52,057 nt of DNA from Ruminococcus sp. 210702-SL.1.03 (GTDB taxonomy: Bacteria > Bacillota > Clostridia > Oscillospirales > Ruminococcaceae). The stretch spans positions 1 to 52,057 of the forward strand of contig NZ_JAJCLZ010000016.1 in the NCBI RefSeq assembly GCF_020559915.1, in the 5' to 3' direction. Below the pieces are notes generated by a model, which saw nothing but the letters and a program-made list of their open reading frames with translations, ran no database searches and was not told the DNA's origin. Positions 42,960 through 51,244 of the stretch are shown here, piece by piece; positions within the stretch are counted from its first letter, which is position 1, and each line of letters begins with the position of its first letter. The position numbers were made by a program, and so were the translations under genes.

Positions 42960-45260
42960 ATGGATAATATGGATAACAATATAAAAAACGACGCTATAAA
43001 GACCGAGCCTGCGGGTATACAGCCCTACCTGCCAGCGCCGAGGGAGAATGATTACCTCGTGCAGGTCAAGGAGGATATTACCATCGACGCTTTGATACAA
43101 AAGATCCTCGACGGCGAGAAGCAGTATGATCTTTCTAAGATAGTCGAAGCTTATAAGCTTGCCGAAAAGTATCACCACGACCAAAAGCGCGAGTCGGGCG
43201 AGCCGTATATCAGCCACCCGCTCTCAGTAGCGTATATCCTGCTGGAGCTTGGAATGGATACCGACACTATTTGCGCCGCACTGCTGCATGACGTTGTGGA
43301 AGATACAGAGTGCACATTGCAGGAGCTTGAAAAGCAGTTCGGCAGCGATGTAGCTATGCTCGTAAATGGCGTTACAAAGCTGGGCAAGGTGGAAATATTT
43401 ACCAAAGAAGAGCAAAAAGCCGAGAATATCCGTAAGATACTGCTCGCTATGAGTGAGGATATTCGCGTTATAATAATCAAGCTTGCCGACCGCCTGCACA
43501 ATATGCGCACGCTGAAATACTGCCGCGAGGAAAAGCGCCGCACCATAGCGCACGAAACTATGAACATCTACGCGCCGATAGCTCACCGCCTGGGAATAAG
43601 CTCTATCAAAGACGAGATAGAGGATCTAGCTTTCTACTACCTCGACCCATACGCATATATGGAGATAGAGGAGCAGATGAAACTGCGCAAAGACGACCGC
43701 GAGAACCTCATCGAGAATATCAAAAAGAAGATACACGAACGCCTTGAAAAAGAGAATTTCGACCCCCTGCCGCAGATAGACGGAAGAGTAAAGTCGAATT
43801 ACGGTATATATAAAAAGGTCTACCGCGACGGCAAAGACATCGACCAGATATACGACCGCTACGCAGTAAGAATAATCGTAAATACCATACCCGAGTGCTA
43901 TAACGTCCTCGGCATAATACACGATATGTTCCGCCCGATACCTAACCGCTTTAAGGACTATATCTCTACCCCGAAGCCGAATATGTATCAGTCGCTTCAC
44001 ACAACAGTTATCGGCAGAGAGGGCATACCATTTGAGGTGCAGATACGCACATGGGAAATGCACCGCATGGCTGAATACGGTATCGCCGCGCACTGGAAGT
44101 ATAAAGAGGGCATAAAGGGCGGCAGCAGCAAAGAGGATAACCGCATAGCTTGGGTGCGCCAGATAATAGAGTCGCAGCAGGAGTCGAACGACGTGGAGGA
44201 GATAGTCCGCGCCATAAAGAACGACCTTGCCCCAGAGGACGTTTTCGCTTTCACGCCAAAGGGCGATATGATAACCCTGCCGAAGGGCGCTACAGTTATA
44301 GATTTTGCCTACGCCATACACACGCAGGTAGGCCACAGAATGTGCGGCGCCAAAGCAGATAAAAAGATGGTTTCTTACGATTATCAGATCAAGACAGGCG
44401 AGATAATCGAGATACTTACTACCAATATAGAGGGCCACGGTCCAAGCCGCTCGTGGCTGAATATCGCCAAGACCAACGAGGCTAAGTCGAAGATACGCTC
44501 GTGGTTCAAAAAAGAGCGCCGCGAGGAAAATATATTCGAGGGCAAAAATGCGCTGGAGCGCGAGTTTCGCCGCAATAATATGCGCGTTCCCGAAGAGGAC
44601 TTAGAGGAGTTTTTGCGCTTAGATATGCGCAAGCACAGCTGCGAAACGCTGGACGATTTCTTTGCAGCGATAGGCTACGGCGGCGTGCAGCTTTCAAAGG
44701 TCATGCAGCGCCTAAAAGTGGAGTATACGAAAAAGTATTCCGAAAAGCAGCAGCCCGAGGTCACTCAGGATGATATTAAGCCTAAGAGCATAAAGAAGAA
44801 GTCGGGCGTTGTGGTAGACGGCATAGACGATTGCGTGGTAAAATTCGCGCAGTGCTGTAACCCCTTGCCGGGCGACGACGTAGTAGGCTTTATCACGCGC
44901 GGCCACGGCGTTTCGGTGCATAAGTGCGACTGTGCAAACTACCTCTCGCAAAAGGATGATCCCGACCAAAAAGACCGCTGGATACCCGTGCACTGGGAAA
45001 GCTCAAAGACCGACCCCGTGTACTTCAAGACCACGCTCGACATTATAGCGGTGGATAGAATAGGTCTGCTGGCAGACGTTTCATCAGCCCTCGCTATGAT
45101 AAATATTTATATATACGAATCCTCCTCGCGCGAGCTGAAAAACGGCAACGCTATCCTCTCAGTAACGCTCAGCGTAGCGGGCATGGATCAGCTAAACAGC
45201 GTTGTTGCGAGGATAAAGAAGATAAAGAACGTAATATCCGTTGAACGCAGCGGAAAATAA
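42960..45260 (+). CDS. relA: Bifunctional (p)ppGpp synthetase/hydrolase
   Basis: The stringent-response enzyme Rel. The 766-aa protein carries, in order: an HD hydrolase domain with HHDQKRESGEPYISHP (near 70), ALLHDVVEDT and LADRLHNMRTL; a synthetase domain with YAVRIIVNTIPECYNVLG and FKDYISTPKPNMYQSLHTTV; a TGS domain (about 430-495); a zinc-finger-like part with QCCNPLPGDDVVGF and HKCDC; and a C-terminal ACT domain. The HD residues are intact, so both making and degrading (p)ppGpp are expected. It follows recJ by 44 bases. Confidence 0.96.
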   Translation: MDNMDNNIKNDAIKTEPAGIQPYLPAPRENDYLVQVKEDITIDALIQKILDGEKQYDLSKIVEAYKLAEKYHHDQKRESGEPYISHPLSVAYILLELGMDTDTICAALLHDVVEDTECTLQELEKQFGSDVAMLVNGVTKLGKVEIFTKEEQKAENIRKILLAMSEDIRVIIIKLADRLHNMRTLKYCREEKRRTIAHETMNIYAPIAHRLGISSIKDEIEDLAFYYLDPYAYMEIEEQMKLRKDDRENLIENIKKKIHERLEKENFDPLPQIDGRVKSNYGIYKKVYRDGKDIDQIYDRYAVRIIVNTIPECYNVLGIIHDMFRPIPNRFKDYISTPKPNMYQSLHTTVIGREGIPFEVQIRTWEMHRMAEYGIAAHWKYKEGIKGGSSKEDNRIAWVRQIIESQQESNDVEEIVRAIKNDLAPEDVFAFTPKGDMITLPKGATVIDFAYAIHTQVGHRMCGAKADKKMVSYDYQIKTGEIIEILTTNIEGHGPSRSWLNIAKTNEAKSKIRSWFKKERREENIFEGKNALEREFRRNNMRVPEEDLEEFLRLDMRKHSCETLDDFFAAIGYGGVQLSKVMQRLKVEYTKKYSEKQQPEVTQDDIKPKSIKKKSGVVVDGIDDCVVKFAQCCNPLPGDDVVGFITRGHGVSVHKCDCANYLSQKDDPDQKDRWIPVHWESSKTDPVYFKTTLDIIAVDRIGLLADVSSALAMINIYIYESSSRELKNGNAILSVTLSVAGMDQLNSVVARIKKIKNVISVERSGK

Positions 45261-45272
45261 AAGGAGAGTATC

Positions 45273-45896
45273 ATGGAGATAATCAAGCTCAAGCCGCTAA
45301 GCGTGTGCGATACGAACAGCTATATAGTAGCTACCAACGAGGGCAACGCAGTGCTTATAGACGCACCCGCCGACGCCGATTACATATACGGCGAGATACT
45401 GAAACACGGGCTTACTCTGAAAAAAATACTGCTTACTCACGGTCATTTCGACCATGTTGGCGCTGTTGCAGACCTTGTGGAGAAAACGGGCTGTAAGGTG
45501 TATATACACGAAATGGATCAGGCAAAGCTCAGCGAAGATACTGACGGACTGCTGATAAACCTTTTCCGCGTGCGCGGCTATAAGCCTTTCGATAAGTCGA
45601 TAGCTATAACTGAGGACGATATAATCAAGCAGGACGAGCTGGAATTTGACGTGCTGCATACACCGGGTCACACTTCCGGCTCGGTATGCTATATTACGGG
45701 TGACGTTATGTTTTCGGGCGACACGCTTTTCGCACGCTCGGTAGGTAGGACCGATATGCCTGACGGCAATTACAGCGCTCTCATGTACTCCATGGAAAAG
45801 ATAAAAGACCTTGGCGGAAACCTGCGCATACTGCCTGGTCATATGTGCGAAACTTCGCTTGATAGCGAGCGCAAATATAATCCATACCTAATTTAA
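45273..45896 (+). CDS. MBL-fold metallo-hydrolase (glyoxalase II-like)
   Basis: A 207-aa metallo-beta-lactamase-fold enzyme with the metal motif LTHGHFDHVGA (THxHxDH), a second histidine in HTPGHTSGSVCY, the bridging aspartate in FSGDTLFARSVGRTD and the last histidine in ILPGHM. These residues support two metal ions and a hydrolase such as a thioesterase. The substrate is not determined. It starts 12 bases after rel with AAAGGAGAG, an arrangement common in Clostridia, and precedes hemZ by 18 bases. Confidence 0.92.
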   Translation: MEIIKLKPLSVCDTNSYIVATNEGNAVLIDAPADADYIYGEILKHGLTLKKILLTHGHFDHVGAVADLVEKTGCKVYIHEMDQAKLSEDTDGLLINLFRVRGYKPFDKSIAITEDDIIKQDELEFDVLHTPGHTSGSVCYITGDVMFSGDTLFARSVGRTDMPDGNYSALMYSMEKIKDLGGNLRILPGHMCETSLDSERKYNPYLI

Positions 45897-45914
45897 AACG
45901 GGGATAGTAAAAAC

Positions 45915-47411
45915 ATGAAAATTATTTTCAGCGGAAACGACTACAAATATGAAATAGAGGCTGTGATGAAGCTTTTCTTTCCCGCGCAGCATTTTGAATT
46001 TATATATGCGGAAAAAGAAGCGGCGGAACTTGCGGCTGACGAGGACTATGTTTTTGCAAGAGAGCTGAGAACGAAAAGAAAAACTCTGCTGTATGCAGCG
46101 GCGCGGATAGGCGGTAAAAACTGCCGCCGCGTTTCTTCTCTAACGCCAAATGCGGCTGAAGGAGAGTGTGAGCTGGAGCTTTCAAAGCTGGTGTATCAGT
46201 CGGTAAGCGCATTAACGGGCATAGTTTCGGAATGGGGCATAGTTACGGGAGTACGACCCGTGAAGCAGGTCAACAGGCTTATAGACAAAGGCTTGACGAA
46301 GGATGAAATATTTCGCACCTTGCAGAACGATTATCTGATCTCACCAAAAAAGTGCAGCATAGCCTACGACACTGCCGTTTCGCAGGCGCCGTTCTTGAAA
46401 CAGCTTGAAGAGAGCGGCGGAAGTACATTCGGGCTGTACGTTTCCGTGCCGTTTTGCCCCAGCAGATGTTCGTACTGCTCGTTCATATCGCAGTCGGCTT
46501 CGGGAGCGGGCGTTAAGAAAATAATACCTGCATACATAGAAAATCTCTGTGACGAGATTCGATACACGGCAAAGCTCACCGAGCGCATAGGCATAAAGCC
46601 TGACACTATATACTTCGGCGGCGGCACTCCTACAGTGCTCACAGCGCCGCAGTTAGGGCGAGTTATGCTGGCGGTATCTGAAAGCTTCGACCTTTCGCAA
46701 GTGCATGAGTACACGATAGAGGCGGGCAGACCCGACACCGTAACGGCTGAAAAGTTGGAAGCGATGAAGCAGGGCGGCTGTACGCGAATATCTATCAACC
46801 CGCAGACGCTTAATGACGATGTGCTAAAAGCGATAGGCAGGGAGCATAACACACAGCAGTTTTACGAGAGTTTCAAGCTTGCACGCGCGCAGGGGTTCGA
46901 TTCTATAAATACTGACGTGATAGCGGGACTGCCGACCGACACACTAGAAAGCTTCAAGCGCACGATAGACGAGTTGATAATTTTATCGCCCGAGAGCATA
47001 ACCGTACACACGCTTTCGGTAAAACGCTCGGCTCGGCTGAACGGCAGTGATGATAAGAGCGAAGTGTTTAAAAATCCCGCCGCCGAGATGGTGGACTACG
47101 CGGCAGAGAAGCTTTACGCCGCGGGTTACAAGCCGTATTATCTGTACAAGCAAAAGAATATGGTGGATAATCTGGAGAATATAGGCTGGGTGAAGTCCGG
47201 ATATGAAAGTCTGTATAATATCTATATAATGGAAGAAGTGCAGACGATAATCGCTATGGGAGCAGCAGGCTCGACAAAGCTGGTAGACCTGAAAAACGGC
47301 AGGATGAAGAGAGTTTTCAATTACAAATATCCGCTGGAGTACAACAAGCATTTTGACATTATGCTGGAGCGGAAGAACGAGATAGAGGAATTTTATGCTG
47401 AAGAAAAATGA
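45915..47411 (+). CDS. hemZ: Coproporphyrinogen III dehydrogenase-like radical-SAM protein HemZ
   Basis: A radical-SAM enzyme related to oxygen-independent HemN. The 498-aa protein has the HemZ-type N-terminal domain (about 1-150), then the radical-SAM motif in VPFCPSRCSYCSFISQS (CX3CX2C), IYFGGGTPTVL, EAGRPDTVT, and NTDVIAGLPTDT. HemZ is named after a Bacillus heme gene, but relatives in organisms without heme synthesis may do something else, and no other heme gene is in the window. Its 3' end overlaps the start of rlmD by 17 bases, a sign of coupled translation. Confidence 0.92.
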   Translation: MKIIFSGNDYKYEIEAVMKLFFPAQHFEFIYAEKEAAELAADEDYVFARELRTKRKTLLYAAARIGGKNCRRVSSLTPNAAEGECELELSKLVYQSVSALTGIVSEWGIVTGVRPVKQVNRLIDKGLTKDEIFRTLQNDYLISPKKCSIAYDTAVSQAPFLKQLEESGGSTFGLYVSVPFCPSRCSYCSFISQSASGAGVKKIIPAYIENLCDEIRYTAKLTERIGIKPDTIYFGGGTPTVLTAPQLGRVMLAVSESFDLSQVHEYTIEAGRPDTVTAEKLEAMKQGGCTRISINPQTLNDDVLKAIGREHNTQQFYESFKLARAQGFDSINTDVIAGLPTDTLESFKRTIDELIILSPESITVHTLSVKRSARLNGSDDKSEVFKNPAAEMVDYAAEKLYAAGYKPYYLYKQKNMVDNLENIGWVKSGYESLYNIYIMEEVQTIIAMGAAGSTKLVDLKNGRMKRVFNYKYPLEYNKHFDIMLERKNEIEEFYAEEK

Positions 47412-48762
47412 TGTTGTAACGCTTGAGATAACCGGACTTACGAACGAGGGAAACGGCGTCGGTAAGGCTGACGGTATAGCGGTATTCGTACCGCTGACGG
47501 CTGTTGGCGATGTGATAGAATGTAGGATAGTAAAGGTGAAAAAGAGCTTTTGCTACGGCATTATCGAGAACATCATAACCGCTTCGGCAGACCGCTGCGA
47601 GGACGGCTGCGGGGCTTTTGGCAAATGCGGAGGCTGTTCGTTCAGACACATTAGCTACGAGGCAGAATTGAGAGCAAAGGAAGAATTTGTATACAGTGCG
47701 TTCACGCGGATAGGTAAGCTTTCACCGAAATTTGAGGGGATCATCGGCAGTCAGAACAGCGAGCACTACCGCAACAAGGTGCAGTTCCCGATAGCGGCAG
47801 ACGAAAAAGGAAGACTTTTCAGCGGATTTTATGCAAAGCGTTCGCACAGGGTGATTCGTTCGGAAGGGTGCGCGCTGATACCTGATATATTCACTGAGAT
47901 CTGCAGCAGACTGCTGGAATTATGCACTGAGCGGAAGGTCACGGCGTATGACGAGGAGAGCGGCAGGGGACTGCTGCGGCACATTTACATGAGAAAAGGC
48001 GCGCACAGCGGCGAGATAATGGTCTGTATCGTTGTGACATCAGCGAAGCGGCGCGGTGTATTTGCGGAGATAGCCGAGCAGATATGCGGCGAGTTTGCGC
48101 AGATAAAGTCTTTCATCATGAACATAAATCCCGATCGCACGAATGTGATACTTGGCAAGTCGAGCGAAGTACTTTGCGGCAGGGAAGAGATATACGACGA
48201 GATGTGCGGCAACAGGATAGCGATCTCGCTGCATTCATTTTACCAGATAAACACATTTCAGGCTGAGCGCGTATACGAGCTTGCAAGAGAGTATGCGCAG
48301 TTGAAGCCGACGGACACTCTGCTGGATCTTTACTGCGGCGCGGGCACGATAGGCCTTTCGATGGCGGCAGGCGTGAAAAAGCTGATAGGCGTAGAGATAG
48401 TAGCGCCCGCGATAGACGACGCGAAGAAAAATGCCGCTGCGAACGGGATAAAGAATGCAGAGTTCATATGTGCCGATGCGGAGCAGGCAGCGCAGACTTT
48501 ATACGAGCGCGGCGAGCTGCCGAACGTGATAATTGCTGATCCGGCGCGAAAAGGCTGCACGCCCGAAACGCTGAAATACATAGCTAAGATGTCGCCCGAG
48601 CGGATAGTAATGATCTCATGCAACCCCTCGACTGCCGCGCGCGACTGTGCCGAGCTGGAGAAGCTGGGTTACAAAGCTGAGCAGTGCATGGCGGCGGATT
48701 TTTTCCCGCGGACGGGGCATGTGGAGACGGTAGTATTGATGTCAAGGGTTGAAGGGAAATAG
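47395..48762 (+). CDS. rlmD: 23S rRNA uracil-C5 methyltransferase (RlmD/RumA family)
   Basis: It methylates a uracil of 23S rRNA with S-adenosylmethionine. The 455-aa protein has an N-terminal TRAM domain (about 1-60), the iron-sulfur cysteines in CEDGCGAFGKCGGC, the SAM site LLDLYCGAGTIGLSMA, ADPARKGC and the catalytic cysteine in VMISCNPSTAARD near the C-terminus. The exact uridine (1939 or 747, or both) cannot be told; the symbol is the family name. It is the last gene with core-type codon use before the accessory end of the window. Confidence 0.92.
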   Translation: MLKKNDVVTLEITGLTNEGNGVGKADGIAVFVPLTAVGDVIECRIVKVKKSFCYGIIENIITASADRCEDGCGAFGKCGGCSFRHISYEAELRAKEEFVYSAFTRIGKLSPKFEGIIGSQNSEHYRNKVQFPIAADEKGRLFSGFYAKRSHRVIRSEGCALIPDIFTEICSRLLELCTERKVTAYDEESGRGLLRHIYMRKGAHSGEIMVCIVVTSAKRRGVFAEIAEQICGEFAQIKSFIMNINPDRTNVILGKSSEVLCGREEIYDEMCGNRIAISLHSFYQINTFQAERVYELAREYAQLKPTDTLLDLYCGAGTIGLSMAAGVKKLIGVEIVAPAIDDAKKNAAANGIKNAEFICADAEQAAQTLYERGELPNVIIADPARKGCTPETLKYIAKMSPERIVMISCNPSTAARDCAELEKLGYKAEQCMAADFFPRTGHVETVVLMSRVEGK

Positions 48763-48878
48763 GCTCGAAAGCCCAGTAATACTGCGGTTTTCGGGCAATC
48801 GGGCAATTTTGGTATCTGGCAGACGAAACGCTTCTCAGTAACTTATCCAAGGGCAATCCCGCTCAAAAAGTGTGAGAG

Positions 48879-48962
48879 TTGAGTTGCCACGATAGATGTC
48901 ACTATGTTGAGTTGCCAAGTTAGATGTCGGGTAGTTGTGGCTGTGAGATAGATGTCAGAGGA
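48879..48962 (+). repeat. Three tandem imperfect 28-nt repeats
   Basis: Units start at 48879, 48907 and 48935, exactly 28 nt apart. Each has a conserved 22-nt core; units 1 and 2 both open with TTGAGTTGCCA, and all three end in TAGATGTC followed by a variable 6-nt stretch. Unit 3 is the most diverged in its first half. They lie at the switch from core to accessory DNA and end just before the acetyltransferase gene. The arrangement resembles the multiple transposase-binding sites at the ends of IS21- or Tn7-like elements, but no matching transposase is in the window. Confidence 0.7.
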
Positions 48963-48971
48963 GGAGATAAG

Positions 48972-49610
48972 ATGAAACATGGGAAAGCACCCGATCCGAA
49001 TATGATCCATCCGATTGCAGGATATGATAAAGAAATCTATGTAAAGCCCACAATTCAGAATCCGAATATCACTGTCGGAGACTTTACCTATATTGCCGAT
49101 TCGGAATTTGAGAGTCATGTGACGAACTTTTATCCATGGAGCAAGGATAAACTGATCATCGGGAAGTTCTGTCAGATTGCAACGGGCGTTGAGTTCATCA
49201 TGAATGACGCCAATCACCAGATGAGCGCTGTATCCACATTCCCGTTTTATACGCTGGATGGATGGGATATGGAAGCGCCTTTAGCATCGGATATGCCGTT
49301 CAAGGGTAATACCGTAATTGGCAACGATGTGTGGATCGGGCAGAATGCAGTAATTCTTCCCGGAGTAAACATAGGGGACGGAGCAATCATTGGAGCTAAC
49401 AGTGTTGTCGGCAGTAATATTGCTCCCTATACCATAGTGGCAGGAAATCCGGCAAAGGTCATAAGAAAACGATTTGATGAAGAATTGATCGATCTGATGC
49501 TTCGCTTCAAATGGTGGGATAAAAGCATCACAGAAATCAACGAGCTGATTCCTATCCTGACGTGCAGCGATTTGGAAAAGGTTAGAGAGGAATTGAAGGC
49601 AAAACTATGA
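48972..49610 (+). CDS. Vat/CatB-type xenobiotic O-acetyltransferase
   Basis: A 212-aa hexapeptide-repeat (left-handed beta-helix) acetyltransferase. Family text includes LIIGKFCQIATGVEFIMNDANH with the catalytic histidine at residue 82, the position found in the streptogramin acetyltransferase VatD. NTVIGNDVWIGQNAVILPGVNIGDGAIIGANSVV and AGNPAKVIRKRFD follow. Vat enzymes inactivate group A streptogramins and CatB enzymes chloramphenicol; I cannot decide the substrate. GAGGAGGAG precedes the ATG at 48972. Codon use differs from the core genes, and the flanking IS elements indicate transfer. The next gene overlaps its stop by 4 bases. I see no convincing promoter in the gap. Confidence 0.88.
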   Translation: MKHGKAPDPNMIHPIAGYDKEIYVKPTIQNPNITVGDFTYIADSEFESHVTNFYPWSKDKLIIGKFCQIATGVEFIMNDANHQMSAVSTFPFYTLDGWDMEAPLASDMPFKGNTVIGNDVWIGQNAVILPGVNIGDGAIIGANSVVGSNIAPYTIVAGNPAKVIRKRFDEELIDLMLRFKWWDKSITEINELIPILTCSDLEKVREELKAKL

Positions 49611-50128
49611 TCATACTGATTACGGGCGCATCACACACCGGAAAAACGCTTCTTGCACAAAAAATGCTCGAAAAATACAACTATCCGTATCTGTCCATCG
49701 ATCATCTGAAAATGGGACTGATCTGCAGCGGGAATACCGATCTTACGCCGGAGGACGATGATGAACTTATAGTTTATCTTTGGCCGATTATCCGAGAGAT
49801 GATAAAAACAGCAATCGAGAATAATCAGAATCTCATTGTAGAAGGATGTTACATTCCATTTGGTTGGAGAAAGGATTTTGATGACAAGTATCTGGGAAAC
49901 ATTCGATTTATATGCCTTGCAATGACAGCTAAATACATTGATGTACATTTCGATGAGATAAAAGCACACGCTTCTGATATTGAATCAAGGTTTGAAGACG
50001 AGTATATTACGGTTCAGCAGCTGAGAGAAGATAATCAGGCGTACATCAGGGGCTGCTATGAGAATGGCGAGTCTGTAACTCTGATCGACGAGGATTATGA
50101 ACAAGTAATAAAACTACTTTTGAAATGA
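49607..50128 (+). CDS. P-loop kinase-like ATPase
   Basis: A 173-aa protein starting MIILITGASHTGKTLLAQKM, with a Walker A motif (GASHTGKT, residues 7-14) and the LSIDHLKMGLI text of small-molecule kinases. A second block reads LIVEGCYIPFGWRKDF, which could position a substrate, and EYITVQQLREDNQAYIRG resembles a lid region. It looks like the adenylate-kinase-like or 2-phosphoglycerate-kinase-like families with an unknown substrate. Its ATG overlaps the acetyltransferase stop (ATGA), so the two genes are translated together, and a strong terminator follows. A resistance-related phosphotransfer is conceivable but not shown. Confidence 0.8.
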   Translation: MIILITGASHTGKTLLAQKMLEKYNYPYLSIDHLKMGLICSGNTDLTPEDDDELIVYLWPIIREMIKTAIENNQNLIVEGCYIPFGWRKDFDDKYLGNIRFICLAMTAKYIDVHFDEIKAHASDIESRFEDEYITVQQLREDNQAYIRGCYENGESVTLIDEDYEQVIKLLLK

Positions 50129-50152
50129 CCACCTCCATTTTTCAGACAGACC

Positions 50153-50199
50153 AAGGCTCCTCACTACCGGCAATTACGTCGGCGGCGAGGAGCCTTTTT
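50153..50199 (+). terminator. Terminator of the acetyltransferase-kinase cassette
   Basis: A perfect 10-bp stem (50153-50162 with 50187-50196) with an internal structured loop, ending in five T residues, 24 bases after the kinase-like stop codon. Confidence 0.9.
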
Positions 50200-50215
50200 A
50201 TGCTTCGATGTCGAT

Positions 50216-50398
50216 TGTGATCCCGGACTTGAATTCCACAGTGAAGTGGTCAGCGAAGACAGCATAGCTAAGACGGCGAGAGACTTTTGTGACAAGCTTT
50301 TTGCGATAGAGTCCGAGCTTGATAAGCTGACAACAGAAGAACGTCCCCGCCCAACAACCCACCACCCTACCCAGCCAACTCCAAATAGAGTAAACTAG
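50216..50398 (+). pseudogene. Remnant of an IS66 TnpC transposase
   Basis: A frame without a plausible start reads SIAKTARDFCDKLFAIES and then ELDKLTTEER, which closely resembles the C-terminal region of IS66 TnpC proteins (typically ...YCNKLFAIEKEL..LTPEER). After EER the family text stops and a proline/threonine-rich tail leads to TAG at 50396. At most about 60 codons remain. It is therefore a fragment of an older IS66 copy, truncated at both ends, left between the resistance-type cassette and the newer IS66 element. Confidence 0.65.
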
Positions 50399-50433
50399 AA
50401 TTATCTAAGTAAGTCGAACCGGAGTTGATCAGA

Positions 50434-50760
50434 ATGAACGAAATAGCAAGGATAAAGAACGAAGTCAGACTAAAGCAATGGGCAGAAATGGAGCAGCTCA
50501 GAAATGAAAGCGGCTTGAACGTTTCACAGTGGTGCAGACAGAATGGCATAAATCAGAAAACCTATTACTACCGCCTGAATCGGGTGCGTAAGGCTTTGTG
50601 CGGCGAAGTTGAAAAGCATGAGATCGTTCCGGTAAGTACTGAACCGGAAATCGCAGTATCACACGAACAGATATCTTTGTCCGTAGGAAACGTAGTCGTC
50701 AATCTGCCCGATGATTTCAATGAGGACACTCTGAAACGGCTGCTGGGAGTTCTTCGATGA
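50434..50760 (+). CDS. tnpA: IS66-family TnpA (OrfA)
   Basis: A 108-aa accessory protein of IS66 elements. The N-terminal helix-turn-helix region has LKQWAEMEQLRNESGLNVSQWCRQNGINQKTYYYRLNRVRKA, and the C-terminus has VNLPDDFNEDTLKRLLGVLR. I chose the ATG at 50434 (GGAG 9 nt before), not the TTG three codons upstream. Its stop overlaps the tnpB start (ATGA), the usual IS66 arrangement. It seems intact. Confidence 0.92.
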   Translation: MNEIARIKNEVRLKQWAEMEQLRNESGLNVSQWCRQNGINQKTYYYRLNRVRKALCGEVEKHEIVPVSTEPEIAVSHEQISLSVGNVVVNLPDDFNEDTLKRLLGVLR

Positions 50761-51113
50761 TAGGTGATGTGAGCCATGCGGAGCATATCTACATTGTGTG
50801 CGGATATACCGATATGCGCAAAGCAATAGATGGTCTTACTGCTATCGTTCAGCAGAATTTTGGACTTGATGTTTTTTCAGGAAGCCTCTTTCTGTTCTGC
50901 GGGAAACGATGTGACCGCATCAAAGCTCTGCTCTGGGAAGAGGACGGATTCGTCCTGCTGTATAAGCGTCTTGAAAGCGGTAAATACAAATGGCCACGTG
51001 ATTCCAATGAAGCGAAATTGATAACCCGGCAGGAATTTCGCTGGCTGCTTGAAGGTCTTTCGATAGATCAAAAAACAGCCATCAAACCTGCAAAGAAAGG
51101 AAAAGTGTGCTGA
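50757..51113 (+). CDS. tnpB: IS66-family TnpB (OrfB)
   Basis: A 118-aa protein with the clear TnpB text VCGYTDMRKAIDGLTAIVQQNFGLDVFSGSLFLFCGKRCDRIKALLWEEDGFVLLYKRLE and KLITRQEFRWLLEGLSI. It is required for IS66 transposition, though it is not itself the DDE enzyme. It is full length and starts in the ATGA overlap with tnpA. Confidence 0.95.
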   Translation: MIGDVSHAEHIYIVCGYTDMRKAIDGLTAIVQQNFGLDVFSGSLFLFCGKRCDRIKALLWEEDGFVLLYKRLESGKYKWPRDSNEAKLITRQEFRWLLEGLSIDQKTAIKPAKKGKVC

Positions 51114-51158
51114 GTTTTCAACAGAAAAAATGAACATATTTGTTGATATATATTCTAT

Positions 51159-51198
51159 GCCCGAAATGTCTGATCTTAATAGACTTTTCGGGCTTTTT
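51159..51198 (+). terminator. Intrinsic-terminator-like hairpin between tnpB and tnpC
   Basis: An 8-bp stem (51159-51166 with 51186-51193) with an additional inner 4-bp stem, followed by five T residues, 46 bases after the tnpB stop. It would limit tnpC transcription from upstream. Confidence 0.75.
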
Positions 51199-51244
51199 AT
51201 GGTAAAATATATACAGTGAGATCTTACTTTCGGAGGTGAGTACA

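Noticed and set aside
48879..48962. Tandem repeats as a short CRISPR array
   Set aside because: The units are imperfect, directly adjacent with only 6 variable bases between the 22-nt cores, and no cas gene is nearby. CRISPR spacers are much longer than this.
50376..50427. Inverted 7-mers CAACTCC/GGAGTTG flanking the IS66 left end as terminal repeats
   Set aside because: They are too short, too close together and lie between the remnant and tnpA; a chance match is likely and I cannot place the true IS66 end.
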